64,000 bases of DNA, taken from assembly GCF_037081835.1 (NCBI RefSeq), contig NZ_CP146516.1, positions 124,001 through 188,000 of the forward strand, given 5' to 3'. The translations under genes were made by a program, and so were the position numbers. Shown in pieces: positions 17,930 to 26,910 of the stretch (positions are counted from its first letter, which is position 1; each line of letters opens with the position of its first letter). Origin of the DNA: Spirobacillus cienkowskii. GTDB lineage: Bacteria; Bdellovibrionota_B; Oligoflexia; Silvanigrellales; Silvanigrellaceae. A model generated the notes under the pieces. The model had not been told where the DNA came from. It worked only from the letters and a program-made list of their open reading frames with translations, and searched no databases.

Positions 17930-19108
17930 GTGGAAATAAAGAATTTTCAAGAATTTATTATTGCTCTATGCAATTACTGGGTTGACTATGGCTGTATTTG
18001 GAGCCAACCCTATGATGCAAATATGGGAGCAGGAACCTTTCACCCGCACACGTTCTTAAAAGGTGTTGGGCCAGAACCATGGCGATCTGTATATGTGCAG
18101 CCTTGCAGACGTCCGGTTGATGGTCGTTATGGCAAAAGCCCTTATCGCTTTCAGCATTATTACCAACTACAAGTTTTGTTAAAACCATCTCCATCAAATA
18201 TTGTTGATATATTTTTAAAATCACTTGAGCATGTTGGAATAAATTTAAAAGAAAATGACATAGGTTTACTAGAAGATGATTGGAAAGGACCAACACTGGG
18301 TGCCTGGGGGTTAGGTTGGGAAATACGTGCAAATGGTCAAGAAGTGACTCAATTTACCTATTTTCAACAACTCGGTGGCCAGGATATTGATGTTGTTTGT
18401 GGAGAAATAACGTATGGTTTAGAACGTCTATTTATGTACTCAAAAGGCTATAATAATGCCCTTGATATGCCATTTAATGACCAATTTACTTATGGTGACA
18501 TCTTTTTTCAAAATGAGTTTGAATTTTCTAGTTTTAATTTTATTGAAGCTGATACCCAGCAATTATTTAAATATTTTGAAGTATGCGAAGAAAAAGTTAT
18601 GGCGTTGTGCGAAAAAAATTTAGTTTTGCCCGCCTACGATTATGTTTTACAGGCTTCGCATTGTTTTAATTTATTAGATGCACGAGGCGCGATTTCTGTA
18701 AGTGAAAGGCAACGTTATATAGGAAGAGTTCGAGATTGTGCGCGAAAGTGTGCATTAAAATATCGAGCATCTCGTGAAAAGCTTGGGTTTCCGTTATTAA
18801 ACAGATTAGACAATGATGCGCGCAAACCGTTGTTTTCTAATAAATTAAATAATCCAAAAAAATTGGAATTTAATGAAACTCAATTGTATAATAATATTAA
18901 TCAATTTTCTTCTAGTCAGAGTTTAAATATATTATTTGAACTGGGAGTAGAAGAAATGCCGCCCGCTTTTCAGGTCAGTGCCAAAGCTCAATTAGAATCT
19001 AAGGTTGCAGAATTTGTAGCGAAAGAAAATTTAAATTGGCACTTTTTCACGATACACTCGCCAAAGAACATGCATCATATAGTATTGAAATTTCATCTAG
19101 GCGTTTGA
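17930..19108 (+). CDS. glyQ: glycyl-tRNA synthetase alpha subunit, reading on into the beta-subunit N-terminus
   Basis: The first about 300 residues are a complete GlyQ (class II catalytic alpha subunit): 'GAGTFHPHTFLK', 'VQPCRRPVDGRYG', 'TQFTYFQQLGG', 'GEITYGLERL', 'DARGAISVSERQRYI'. Family GlyQ proteins end near residue 300; this frame continues through a low-complexity linker (about 310-335) into 'ILFELGVEEMPP...', which is the N-terminal signature of the beta subunit (GlyS: L.EIGTEELPP). The frame then stops at 19108 with a non-homologous tail of about 24 residues, while beta continues in the -1 frame. Start: GTG at 17930 with AAAGGTG 6 bases before; an in-frame GTG at 17921 would overlap the SD. 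See finding on the frame change. Confidence 0.9.
   Translation: MEIKNFQEFIIALCNYWVDYGCIWSQPYDANMGAGTFHPHTFLKGVGPEPWRSVYVQPCRRPVDGRYGKSPYRFQHYYQLQVLLKPSPSNIVDIFLKSLEHVGINLKENDIGLLEDDWKGPTLGAWGLGWEIRANGQEVTQFTYFQQLGGQDIDVVCGEITYGLERLFMYSKGYNNALDMPFNDQFTYGDIFFQNEFEFSSFNFIEADTQQLFKYFEVCEEKVMALCEKNLVLPAYDYVLQASHCFNLLDARGAISVSERQRYIGRVRDCARKCALKYRASREKLGFPLLNRLDNDARKPLFSNKLNNPKKLEFNETQLYNNINQFSSSQSLNILFELGVEEMPPAFQVSAKAQLESKVAEFVAKENLNWHFFTIHSPKNMHHIVLKFHLGV
19027..19033 (+). promoter_or_regulatory. candidate -1 frameshift site (A AAT TTA) between glyQ and glyS frames
   Basis: The heptamer is in phase with the alpha frame (codons gaA AAT TTA). A -1 slip gives exactly the beta frame (next codon AAA at 19033, then TTG at 19036). 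A stop in the beta frame at 19000-19002 and in the alpha frame at 19106-19108 limits the shift to about 100 bases. A weak stem TTGGC/GCCAA (19036-19040, 19060-19064) follows. A AAU UUA is a known retroviral slip heptamer (Rous sarcoma virus). Function here is unproven. Confidence 0.4.
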
Positions 19109-21075
19109 GTATTTTGTTTAAAAATATACCAAAAACAGAAAATTCTAAAACTTTAGAAATCTGGGGACCTGCAGAACGTATTGCTAAAGCGTCTGACGGA
19201 AGTCTTAGTCAAGCAGGGCTGGGTTTTTGTAAAAAGAATAATATCGATCCTTTGCGCGTTCAGTTTAAGTCTAAAAATGAAGGCGTGTTTATGTATTCAG
19301 AAAAGTTTTTAGAGGGGCGTGACTTTCCTACTATTCTAGCAGAAAAATTTAAAGAATGGTGTTACGCGTTTTCGGCTCCTTTAATGATGAAATGGCTACC
19401 GCAAGATATAAGTCCAACGTTTATACGTCCTGTAAGATGGATTGTTGCGTTGGTTGAAGATAAAGTGATCCCACTTAATATGTTTGGTTTAACAGCAAGT
19501 CGTTTAACTTGTGGTCAAAGAATATTGCATCCAGAATCACTACCAATTGAGCATGTAAATGATTATTTTAAAGTTTTAAATAATATTTTTGTTAAGCCAT
19601 TTATAAAAGAAAGAAATTCAATTATACTAAATAATGCAAAAAAATTGGCTGCAGAAAAAAATGGAAAAGTACAAATTGATAATTCTTTATTAGACAAGTG
19701 TGTTGGTTTATACGAAAATCCTTATGTTTTTATTGCAGAATTTGAAGAAAAATATTTAAGATTACCAAAGCCGTTAATTTCTAGTGTTTTAAAAGAACAT
19801 ATGAATTATTTTTCTGTAGCATCTTTAAACAATGAGAAATTACTTCCCTACTATATTGGAGTTGCTAATTATAAATGTAATAATTTACAAGAAATGATTG
19901 AAGGCACTAAAACTGTAGTTGTTGGAAGACTAGAAGATGGCGCTTTTTACTATGATACAGATCTAAAAACTCCTTTGGCAGAGTTACGCAACAAATTACA
20001 TCACCAGCTCTTTCAAGCTGGAATGGGTTCTTTGTTTGATAAAACAGAGCGCATTAAAAAATTAGTTTCGCACTTATGTATTTTATTACAACTCACAAAA
20101 CAAAAAGAAATACTAGAAACTGCTGCAGCATTTTGTAAAGCAGATTTAAAAACTGGTTGTGTTCAAGAGTTTCCCGATGAAATGCAAGGTATTATGGGCG
20201 GAATTTTGCTTAAAGAACAAAATGTTTTTAATGATACCTATAAATCAGAAATTGCCGCAAAAGCTGTAGAAGAACATTATTTGCCTTTGGGGGCTCAATC
20301 GCCGCTACCTACAACCATAGAAGGAGTGGTCTTGGCGTTAGCAGATAAGCTAGATTCTTTGTGTCTTATGTTTTCGCATGGTGCCGAAATGAAAGCTGGT
20401 AAAGATCCTCTTGGAATGAGAAGACTTGCTCTAGGCGTAGTTAGGCTTCTTGGTATCAGAAACGAAAACAATAGCATTGCTTTACCGTTAAAAGATGTGT
20501 TAAATTTAACTTTCCAAGTTATAGAAGAAGAAAAGCAAGTAAAGGTAACAATTGAGAGTCGACATAAAACAAATTTGTTTATTATTGATAGAATAAAAGC
20601 GGCATTAGAGGATGAATTTGATATTCGTTTAATTGAAGCTTTGTCAAGACAGTTGCTTGAAGAACCATTTAGTAAAGTGAGATTATTTGCAGTAGAAATG
20701 ACAAATGCTTTGAAAAAAACTGGAGAAGGCTCTTTACAAAACGCTTTGTTACCATACAAAAGAGCAAAAAATTTAACTTATAATTGGAATGATACCACAA
20801 TTAATACAAAATTATTTAAAGCTTCTGCAGAGTTTTTATTATACGAAACATTGCAAAACATTGAAAATATAATTAAAACTCAATTACAAAATTCGCAATA
20901 TCAAGAAGTGTTTAATACGTTAGCAAGTCTTGCCGAACCACTAAGTGAATTTTTTGAAACAGTTATGGTTAATGATCCTGATGAAGCTCTTAAGAGAAAT
21001 CGTCTCAATCTTTTAACCAAAATTTGTTCTCTATACGAAAATGTCGCTAATTTTTCATGCATTCAGGTACAGTAA
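19036..21075 (+). CDS. glyS: glycyl-tRNA synthetase beta subunit (N-terminus in alpha frame)
   Basis: This frame encodes the bulk of GlyS: 'SSRRLSILF' (PRRL motif), 'TFIRPVRWIVAL', 'EGTKTVVVGRLEDGAFYYDTDLKTPL', 'DKTERIKKL', 'FPDEMQGIMGG', 'DKLDSLCLMF', 'DPLGMRRLALGVVRLL' and the C-terminal anticodon-binding tail. It supplies the tRNA-binding/editing-like beta part of the alpha2beta2 enzyme. The frame could start at TTG 19036, but no SD is visible and the family's N-terminal EIGTEELPP segment is encoded upstream in the other frame. The natural product is therefore probably an alpha-beta fusion made through a -1 shift, or the assembly has lost/gained one base. ribF follows 3 bases after the stop. 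Confidence 0.88.
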   Translation: MALFHDTLAKEHASYSIEISSRRLSILFKNIPKTENSKTLEIWGPAERIAKASDGSLSQAGLGFCKKNNIDPLRVQFKSKNEGVFMYSEKFLEGRDFPTILAEKFKEWCYAFSAPLMMKWLPQDISPTFIRPVRWIVALVEDKVIPLNMFGLTASRLTCGQRILHPESLPIEHVNDYFKVLNNIFVKPFIKERNSIILNNAKKLAAEKNGKVQIDNSLLDKCVGLYENPYVFIAEFEEKYLRLPKPLISSVLKEHMNYFSVASLNNEKLLPYYIGVANYKCNNLQEMIEGTKTVVVGRLEDGAFYYDTDLKTPLAELRNKLHHQLFQAGMGSLFDKTERIKKLVSHLCILLQLTKQKEILETAAAFCKADLKTGCVQEFPDEMQGIMGGILLKEQNVFNDTYKSEIAAKAVEEHYLPLGAQSPLPTTIEGVVLALADKLDSLCLMFSHGAEMKAGKDPLGMRRLALGVVRLLGIRNENNSIALPLKDVLNLTFQVIEEEKQVKVTIESRHKTNLFIIDRIKAALEDEFDIRLIEALSRQLLEEPFSKVRLFAVEMTNALKKTGEGSLQNALLPYKRAKNLTYNWNDTTINTKLFKASAEFLLYETLQNIENIIKTQLQNSQYQEVFNTLASLAEPLSEFFETVMVNDPDEALKRNRLNLLTKICSLYENVANFSCIQVQ

Positions 21076-21078
21076 ATT

Positions 21079-22029
21079 ATGTCTGTAAAAACAATTTATA
21101 AGTTGTTTGGTAATCAAGAAATTATAAATCAAAAAGAAACTGTTTCTTTTACTATTGGAAACTTTGATGGAGTTCATGCAGGGCATGTTTATCTCATTGA
21201 TCAACTAAAAAAATTAAATGCTGGAATTCCTATTGCAATTTTAACCTTTCATCCACACCCAGTCAGTTTTTTTTCACCAAAAAACCCTAAGACTTTGTTG
21301 TCTACACTTGAAGATAAAGTGTCATTATTATTAAAAATTGGTGTTGATGTTGTTGTTGTTCAGCAATTTGATAATGACTTTGCATCTTTGAGTTCTGATG
21401 AATTTTGTATGTGGTTAAAAAATAATTTTAATATTTATTCTGTGATAATTGGTCATGATTTTCAATATGGAAAGCAGCGTAAAGGTGACTTTGCGCACAT
21501 GAAAAATTTTGCAAGTAAAGAAAATTGGAAAATAGTGCAAATTCCCGCATTTAAAATGCTTGATGGACAAGTTGTTTCGTCTTCTTTAATTAGAGGTGCA
21601 TTAACTTGTGGAGATGTCGAAGAGGTAGAAAAGTTTTTAACAAGACCTTATTGCTTGCCTGGCATTGTAGTTAAAGGTGATCAGCGTGGTCGATTGATAG
21701 GCTTTCCAACTGCAAACATTCAGCTTGATGATATTTTAGTGATCCCAAGATATGGTGTGTATGCATGTTTGGTTGAAATTGAATCAAATGGTGTGTTGCT
21801 GCCATCAGTTATGAATTGTGGTGTGCGTCCTACAATTGCGTCTGGATTGAAATTACAAATAGAAGCTCATATTTTAGATTTTTCACAAGAGATATATGGT
21901 TCTCGTGTTCGGTTTCATGTTAAAAAATTTATTCGTGGTGAAATGAAGTTTGAAAATCTCGATGAACTCAAACAGCAAATAGGAAAAGATGTATTATTAG
22001 CCTCCCAGTATTTTTCTATAAATAATTAA
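21079..22029 (+). CDS. ribF: bifunctional riboflavin kinase / FAD synthetase
   Basis: A 316-residue RibF. The N-terminal FAD synthetase nucleotidyltransferase domain has 'IGNFDGVHAGH' (HxGH-like) at about residues 29-39, 'LTFHPHP' and 'VIGHDFQYGKQRKGD'. The C-terminal flavokinase domain begins near residue 180 with 'GIVVKGDQRGRLIGFPTANI' and contains 'GVYACLVEI' and 'IEAHILDFSQEIYG'. It converts riboflavin to FMN and then FAD in the cytoplasm. It lies 3 bases after glyS, so likely in one operon. The riboflavin pathway gene ribH is elsewhere in the window. Confidence 0.95.
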   Translation: MSVKTIYKLFGNQEIINQKETVSFTIGNFDGVHAGHVYLIDQLKKLNAGIPIAILTFHPHPVSFFSPKNPKTLLSTLEDKVSLLLKIGVDVVVVQQFDNDFASLSSDEFCMWLKNNFNIYSVIIGHDFQYGKQRKGDFAHMKNFASKENWKIVQIPAFKMLDGQVVSSSLIRGALTCGDVEEVEKFLTRPYCLPGIVVKGDQRGRLIGFPTANIQLDDILVIPRYGVYACLVEIESNGVLLPSVMNCGVRPTIASGLKLQIEAHILDFSQEIYGSRVRFHVKKFIRGEMKFENLDELKQQIGKDVLLASQYFSINN

Positions 22030-22178
22030 TTTTATTAAATTTTATTTTTAATTTTTGCAGTGAATTTTACCTCTATCATTTTATTGCAGTGCATAATTTT
22101 ATTTAAATCTTATAAAAATTTGTGTTATGTATTTTTGTGGATGTTTTTATTTATGTCGTATTTTTGTTAGAGATTGTG

Positions 22179-24053
22179 ATGAGTTTAAGCTTAAGATATA
22201 TTTTAAAAATTTGTACATTTTTGTTTTTTTTGGTGAGCTACAATGTAATATTTGCACTAGAAAATGATGAAGATTATAGTTTACCTGTAAATAATGTAGC
22301 CTCTCAAAATTTTGAAAACGTATGCTCAAGAGTGGGCTCAATTTCTGGTCGTCTTATTGTGCCTGAGGATTCTGCTTATTTGCAAAATAATTTTCAAGAT
22401 ATTGCAATTCGGTTAGGCGGAATTGACTACTCGCAAATTGAAAATCAACATCTTGAATTTTATCCTGATGGCAACGGCTGTTTTTCTATTGATAGCGTAC
22501 TACCTGAAGGAAGTTCTATTACACTGATCATATGGGATAAAAAAGGTTTTTTATCAAAAAAATTACTTCAAGCATATGTTGGAACACAAGCAAATTATTA
22601 TAATATTTATTTAAGCTCTTATTTTGTTATTTCTAGTTTTTCTGAAGTACTAACAAAAGAAAAACAGCATTTTGAAAATGCTGGATTATGTGGATATGCT
22701 GTAGGTCTTTGGCCAGAAGATATTAAAGGTGGTTCTGTTGATTTGCTGTCTACTTCTGGAGAAAGCTACAAAGCCAGTTACTTTGATCGTGGAGAAATTC
22801 CATCGTTAAATCAAACAGAATTTTCGGAAAATGGGCATTTTTGTTTTTTTAATGTTAAGTCTTGCAATTCTTCTGAATTTTTGTGTTCTAATCAATCTGA
22901 TTTTTATAACTTAAATTTTAAACTAAAAAATGGTACTAGCCGTACTTTTCAAATTTATTTACCACCTAGTTACTTTTCTGATTTTAATTTTTTTGATTTA
23001 AATATTTCTGTTATAAGGCCAGCAAAAATATTAACTCTTAATAATAATTCCTTGTCTTTAGATTTAAATGAAAATTTATGGAACACACCCAAAATTCCAT
23101 TTTATCTAAGTTTACACAATGCAATAGAAACTTTACAAAATAATAATCAGAGCTATTTAAATTATTCTCAGTATTTAAACAATGGTGATTTGGAATCATT
23201 AAATATTCCTTTAAACGATGATTTTGTAACTGTTCATTATAGTACTAACCCTAGAAATATGGATAAATTTTTTACTTTAATCCCTTCTGCCGAAATTTTT
23301 ACAGAAAGAATTGCTTCAATTATTAATAATTATGAACCTGGACAGGTTTTTGTAGATAAAAAATCTCCGCTGTTAATTAGATTAATAGAACCAAGCTTAA
23401 TAAATATAGACAATCAATTTTTACAACCACTTTATGATTTGAATTTTGGTTCTTTGTTTTTAAATTTAGATATGTCTAAATTAAATTTAAGTGCTAACTC
23501 GGTATCTGTGTATTTGAGTGATTTATTTGGAGTTAAGAAATATAACTTTAATCAAATTAATAATATATATCATAATTTTTTAAGTGGTTTTGTTTATAAA
23601 ATAGATCCTGGTATTTTTCAGTTGTTTGTAATTGATAACATCAGCAATTCTATTTTGTATAGTTCTATTATTCAGTCACTTCCTAATAAAACTCAAGTTA
23701 TTGCAGATGTTTTAGGAAAAAAAGATTTACATGTTGATGAAGAAAATGTTGAGAGCTTTCAAAATTTAGTTTATACAATAAATACATACGATCAAAATAG
23801 AATATTAGAAAATGATGAAGAAATTATATTATCTGGACAACAAGAAATTAAAAATTTAAGAAGTGAAGTAAATTTTATTAAAAACAATATTTTTAATCAA
23901 TATACTAGCGAACAATTATGTTCAATAAATTTTATTGCTAATGATCTTGAACCTGAAACTGAACAAAATTTTGATAATTTTTATGTTAAATTTGCTGGGA
24001 TCGTTCCTCAAATTCCATTAATTCCAGAAGAAATGATAACTTTAATTAGTTAA
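22179..24053 (+). CDS. large exported protein of unknown function
   Basis: I do not recognise this protein. From the ATG at 22179 it has 624 residues, with a signal peptide (basic 'LRYILK', hydrophobic 'ICTFLFFLVSY', 'IFALEND' cleavage region). The mature protein is rich in Asn, Ser, Phe and Tyr and looks beta-strand rich. It contains several paired Cys segments ('ENVCSRVGS', 'NGCFSID', 'GLCGYAVG', 'KSCNSSEFLCSN'), suggesting extracytoplasmic disulfides. Two segments starting 'SRVGSISGRLIVP' and 'AGLCGYAVGLWPEDIKG' look like related beta domains. The longer in-frame ATG at 22122 would add a second hydrophobic stretch without SD. It overlaps the convergent MFS gene by 12 bases. A surface or outer-membrane role is a guess. 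Confidence 0.72.
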   Translation: MSLSLRYILKICTFLFFLVSYNVIFALENDEDYSLPVNNVASQNFENVCSRVGSISGRLIVPEDSAYLQNNFQDIAIRLGGIDYSQIENQHLEFYPDGNGCFSIDSVLPEGSSITLIIWDKKGFLSKKLLQAYVGTQANYYNIYLSSYFVISSFSEVLTKEKQHFENAGLCGYAVGLWPEDIKGGSVDLLSTSGESYKASYFDRGEIPSLNQTEFSENGHFCFFNVKSCNSSEFLCSNQSDFYNLNFKLKNGTSRTFQIYLPPSYFSDFNFFDLNISVIRPAKILTLNNNSLSLDLNENLWNTPKIPFYLSLHNAIETLQNNNQSYLNYSQYLNNGDLESLNIPLNDDFVTVHYSTNPRNMDKFFTLIPSAEIFTERIASIINNYEPGQVFVDKKSPLLIRLIEPSLINIDNQFLQPLYDLNFGSLFLNLDMSKLNLSANSVSVYLSDLFGVKKYNFNQINNIYHNFLSGFVYKIDPGIFQLFVIDNISNSILYSSIIQSLPNKTQVIADVLGKKDLHVDEENVESFQNLVYTINTYDQNRILENDEEIILSGQQEIKNLRSEVNFIKNNIFNQYTSEQLCSINFIANDLEPETEQNFDNFYVKFAGIVPQIPLIPEEMITLIS

Positions 24054-25388
24054 ATTTAATTTCTTTTTATTATGATTTCTTACACATATTCCTAAACAAA
24101 ATAAAGTTGCTATTATAATAAAGTAAAAGGTTTTTTCTCTTAAAAATAAATTTGAATTAAAATAAACTAAGCTTTTTGTTCCAAAATAATATCCGTAACC
24201 TTCTCCAAGGCCAACAAATACAGCATAAGTTGCAAATATAGCAACTCGCGAGTTTTTATTAGTTTGAGATGTTAGTAATGCTTGAATTGCAGGGATAAAT
24301 AATATTTCAGCTAGTGTTAGTATTATAATTGAGGTGTAAAAGTAATATAAATTATGGCTATAGGCTAGTAAAGCGAGGCCTATAAAAGATAAAATAACAG
24401 AATAAAGTATTTGTAAATAATTACTATTTGAGTATTTATTAAAAAAATTGTTTAATGGCAGCGATAAAAAAATTATCATCAACCCATTTAAGCTTGATAT
24501 TGTCCATATATAGTTGGAAAAATTAAAATATTTTGAAATAATAATTGGTGCTAAAGAATATATTTGAGCACTGTAAAACCAACAAACTAAAATAATAAAG
24601 TAAATGTGCCAAAATTTCTTAGAAAATAACATATAAAATATTTGCTTTAAAATGTTGTTTTGTTTTGTTATAGATGCTTTTGGAATTATTATCATTGTAA
24701 TTATAGAACTTAATGTTAAAAAAGAACTCATAAATAAATAAACAAATTCTTTATTTTTAATGTTATATAAAAAATTAATTAAAATTGGTCCTGCGGTGGC
24801 AGAAATATTTGTTCCAATATGAATAATTGAGTAACTTTTGGTTGAAAACTTATTGTTATTTTTTAAAAAGGATGTGAGCACTCTAATATAAATTGTGTTA
24901 CTTCCGTAAAATAAACCAATTAAAGTTAATGAAATTATTATAAAAATAAATGATTGATGTAAATAAAGTAATAAATAACCAAGTGCGCCAACCATTTGCA
25001 TTATAGATAAAATAGTTTTGGGTTTAAAATAATTAAATACAGGAGAAAATATGAGTCTTCCCCACCTAGCTGTTAACGAGCTGACAAACATGGCAAATCC
25101 AACTTGTTCAACCGTAATTGAGTTATTATCGCTTAAGAAAATAACAAGCATGCTCAATGGAGCTAAATAACCAAAACTTGTAATAATTTCCTGTAAAAAA
25201 AGCTTTGGTAAGGTAATGGTTATTTTTTGTGAAATTTTTTTTAAAATTTTTCGTCGACCCCTTTTTGTGTTAAAATTGCAGTTCGTGCGAGTTCGTCGCA
25301 CATTTCGTTGTATAAATCTCCTGAGTGACCTTTTACCCATTGCCATGATAAGCTGTGTTTTCTTTGTAATAAACAAAGTTGCAACCAT
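24042..25388 (-). CDS. MFS-type transporter (start uncertain)
   Basis: A membrane protein with about 12 hydrophobic segments, arranged as two six-helix halves, and a loop 'SSLTARWGRLIFSP' between helices 2 and 3 resembling the MFS signature (G....DR.GRR). It probably exports or imports a small molecule; substrate unknown. The last residues of the neighbouring exported-protein gene overlap the 3' end convergently. The 5' end is problematic: the longest frame (given here) begins 147 bases inside RNase HI. No ATG/GTG/TTG occurs between the rnhA stop at 25241 and 25157 while the first membrane helix is encoded about 25200. An ATT at 25247 has AGGGG about 10 bases upstream. The real start is therefore probably non-canonical or overlaps rnhA. 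Confidence 0.75.
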   Translation of the reverse strand: MVATLFITKKTQLIMAMGKRSLRRFIQRNVRRTRTNCNFNTKRGRRKILKKISQKITITLPKLFLQEIITSFGYLAPLSMLVIFLSDNNSITVEQVGFAMFVSSLTARWGRLIFSPVFNYFKPKTILSIMQMVGALGYLLLYLHQSFIFIIISLTLIGLFYGSNTIYIRVLTSFLKNNNKFSTKSYSIIHIGTNISATAGPILINFLYNIKNKEFVYLFMSSFLTLSSIITMIIIPKASITKQNNILKQIFYMLFSKKFWHIYFIILVCWFYSAQIYSLAPIIISKYFNFSNYIWTISSLNGLMIIFLSLPLNNFFNKYSNSNYLQILYSVILSFIGLALLAYSHNLYYFYTSIIILTLAEILFIPAIQALLTSQTNKNSRVAIFATYAVFVGLGEGYGYYFGTKSLVYFNSNLFLREKTFYFIIIATLFCLGICVRNHNKKKLNLTN

Positions 25389-25699
25389 AGTTCTTGGTTT
25401 TTAACGGGAGAACCAGATTTTGTTTTCCAACCGTTTTTTTGCCAGTTTTCGAGCCAGCCAGCCGTAAATGCGTTTTTGACATATTGGCTGTCGGTGATAA
25501 TAAGAACTGGCATTGGTCGAGTTAGGCTTTCTAAGCCACGAATCACTCCCATAAGCTCCATTTTATTATTAGTGGTATGTTTTTCATAACCCGAGATTCT
25601 CCGTTTTTGATTATTGTAGATCAAAACACAGGCCCAGCCACCTGGTCCAGGATTTCCAGAACATGCTCCGTCAGAATAAAGTGTAACAGGTGAAGTCAT
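25241..25699 (-). CDS. rnhA: ribonuclease HI
   Basis: A 152-residue RNase HI, degrading RNA in RNA-DNA hybrids. All catalytic residues are visible: D in 'YSDGACSGNPGPGG', E in 'NNKMELMGVI', D in 'ITDSQYV', and D in 'CDELART', with the assisting His in 'VKGHSG'. The start was placed at the ATG at 25699, preceded by GAGAG at 7 bases. An in-frame ATG 27 bases further upstream lacks an SD. It is divergent from the beta-barrel gene with only about 50 bases between starts, and it overlaps the 5' end of the MFS gene downstream. Confidence 0.95.
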   Translation of the reverse strand: MTSPVTLYSDGACSGNPGPGGWACVLIYNNQKRRISGYEKHTTNNKMELMGVIRGLESLTRPMPVLIITDSQYVKNAFTAGWLENWQKNGWKTKSGSPVKNQELWLQLCLLQRKHSLSWQWVKGHSGDLYNEMCDELARTAILTQKGVDEKF

Positions 25700-25751
25700 T
25701 TTAAGCTCTCTCGTTTCTTGTGCCATATTGTGTGTGTGAAAGAATATAAAA

Positions 25752-26372
25752 ATGCAAACTGAAATGCCAATAATGCAAAGTCAATTAGAACAAAAATATC
25801 CAATGGTTGATGGTGTTTCTGGTATGCTTGTTCCTCTAAAAAGTGAAAACATTACACTGGCAAATACCGTTATTTCCTTAGGTGTTTATAACGAATTTGT
25901 GACAAGTTCAGCCGCCCAGAGTTATAATTCTTTTGGTCTCGGTTTTTCAATTGGAATGCATCATAAAATTAGAGATATTTGGTTAGGGGGCATAGAGTTA
26001 CGTTGGTCGGATTGGATGTCTAAAAGTACAGCGCGGTCTGATTTGAGTCCTCTTTCAATTTACTCTAAAATTCAAGTTTATATTCCTACTGATTTTATTT
26101 TAAATCAAAATTTTAGGAGTATTGTAAAGCCCTATGCAACAGCTGGTTTGGGTTACACTTTTTTTTATAATAGGAGATCTGTGCTTGATATTCAAACTAA
26201 CAACACGTTAGGACAATTTTCGATGACATATGGCGCTGGTTTAACTATTAAATTTCAAAACTTATTTTCTATAAAACCTTCGTTTGAGTATTGGAGAGGT
26301 ATTCAGACATCTGAGTTTAAAGCGGGGATTTATAGGTTGGAGATATTATTTGGAGATGTGGAAAATATTTAG
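25752..26372 (+). CDS. outer-membrane beta-barrel-like protein
   Basis: A 206-residue protein built of alternating aromatic/small residue strands typical of small outer-membrane barrels: 'FGLGFSIGMHHKIRD', 'GIELRWSDWM', 'VKPYATAGLGYTFFY', 'SMTYGAGLTIKFQ', ending in a hydrophobic-aromatic strand. It probably folds as an 8-stranded barrel. Odd points: no recognisable signal peptide follows the ATG and no SD precedes it, so the true N-terminus may be missing or shifted. Only about 50 bases separate it from rnhA on the other strand. It overlaps the next gene by 17 bases and heads a seven-gene operon running to 31093. Confidence 0.7.
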   Translation: MQTEMPIMQSQLEQKYPMVDGVSGMLVPLKSENITLANTVISLGVYNEFVTSSAAQSYNSFGLGFSIGMHHKIRDIWLGGIELRWSDWMSKSTARSDLSPLSIYSKIQVYIPTDFILNQNFRSIVKPYATAGLGYTFFYNRRSVLDIQTNNTLGQFSMTYGAGLTIKFQNLFSIKPSFEYWRGIQTSEFKAGIYRLEILFGDVENI

Positions 26373-26910
26373 TTTAATTTTATTTTTAATATTTAATTCA
26401 GGTAAAGCGTTTTCGCAAAATTTAAACTTGCTCAATCCTATTACAAAGGCAATACCTCCAGGAAAAGTCGTTTTTACTAATAAATCCGTTTTTAGTTGCG
26501 GAGAAAAAAACGGATTTTCTGTTTATACATCCCTTGATATACAAGCAATTTTAGCAATTTCAAATATGTTATCGTCCGATCCTGTTACCTTAGAAACTAA
26601 TTGGAATGATAGTGAATCAATGCAAAAACTAATAAATACAGGAAAGCTTACAGAGCAACAAATATTGACTTATCCCAAAGATGTTCAAAGAATAATTTTT
26701 TATTGCTTAACTTGGGATGAAAGTTTTAGATTAAAAATTTTTAGTATCCCAAACGAAGCATTAGAAAATATTTCTGCCAATGTAATGGCTCAAAAACCAT
26801 GGAAAGTGCTAGAAAAAGATGTAGCAGAAAAAATTAATAATTTTTCACAAGAAACTATTAGGGATTTTGTTTATTTAATTTTAAGAATCAAATGTTTACT
26901 ACTCAATTAA
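26356..26910 (+). CDS. exported protein of unknown function, apparently frameshifted near its 3' end
   Basis: From the ATG at 26356 the protein has a signal peptide ('WKIFSLILFLIFNSGKAFSQ', cleavage after SQ or nearby). The mature part is unrecognised, with two Cys ('FSCGEKNG', 'IFYCLTWD') and helical segments. The frame ends at 26910 in a non-characteristic tail. The +1 frame is open from 26885 and encodes a protein-like segment (...GGFEKNPTLWSGAFSWKVP...) ending in a TGA that overlaps the ATG of the next gene (ATGA at 26992-26995). This makes a one-base frameshift (real or an error) around 26884-26908 very likely. The intact product would be about 28 residues longer than the frame shown. 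Confidence 0.65.
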   Translation: MWKIFSLILFLIFNSGKAFSQNLNLLNPITKAIPPGKVVFTNKSVFSCGEKNGFSVYTSLDIQAILAISNMLSSDPVTLETNWNDSESMQKLINTGKLTEQQILTYPKDVQRIIFYCLTWDESFRLKIFSIPNEALENISANVMAQKPWKVLEKDVAEKINNFSQETIRDFVYLILRIKCLLLN

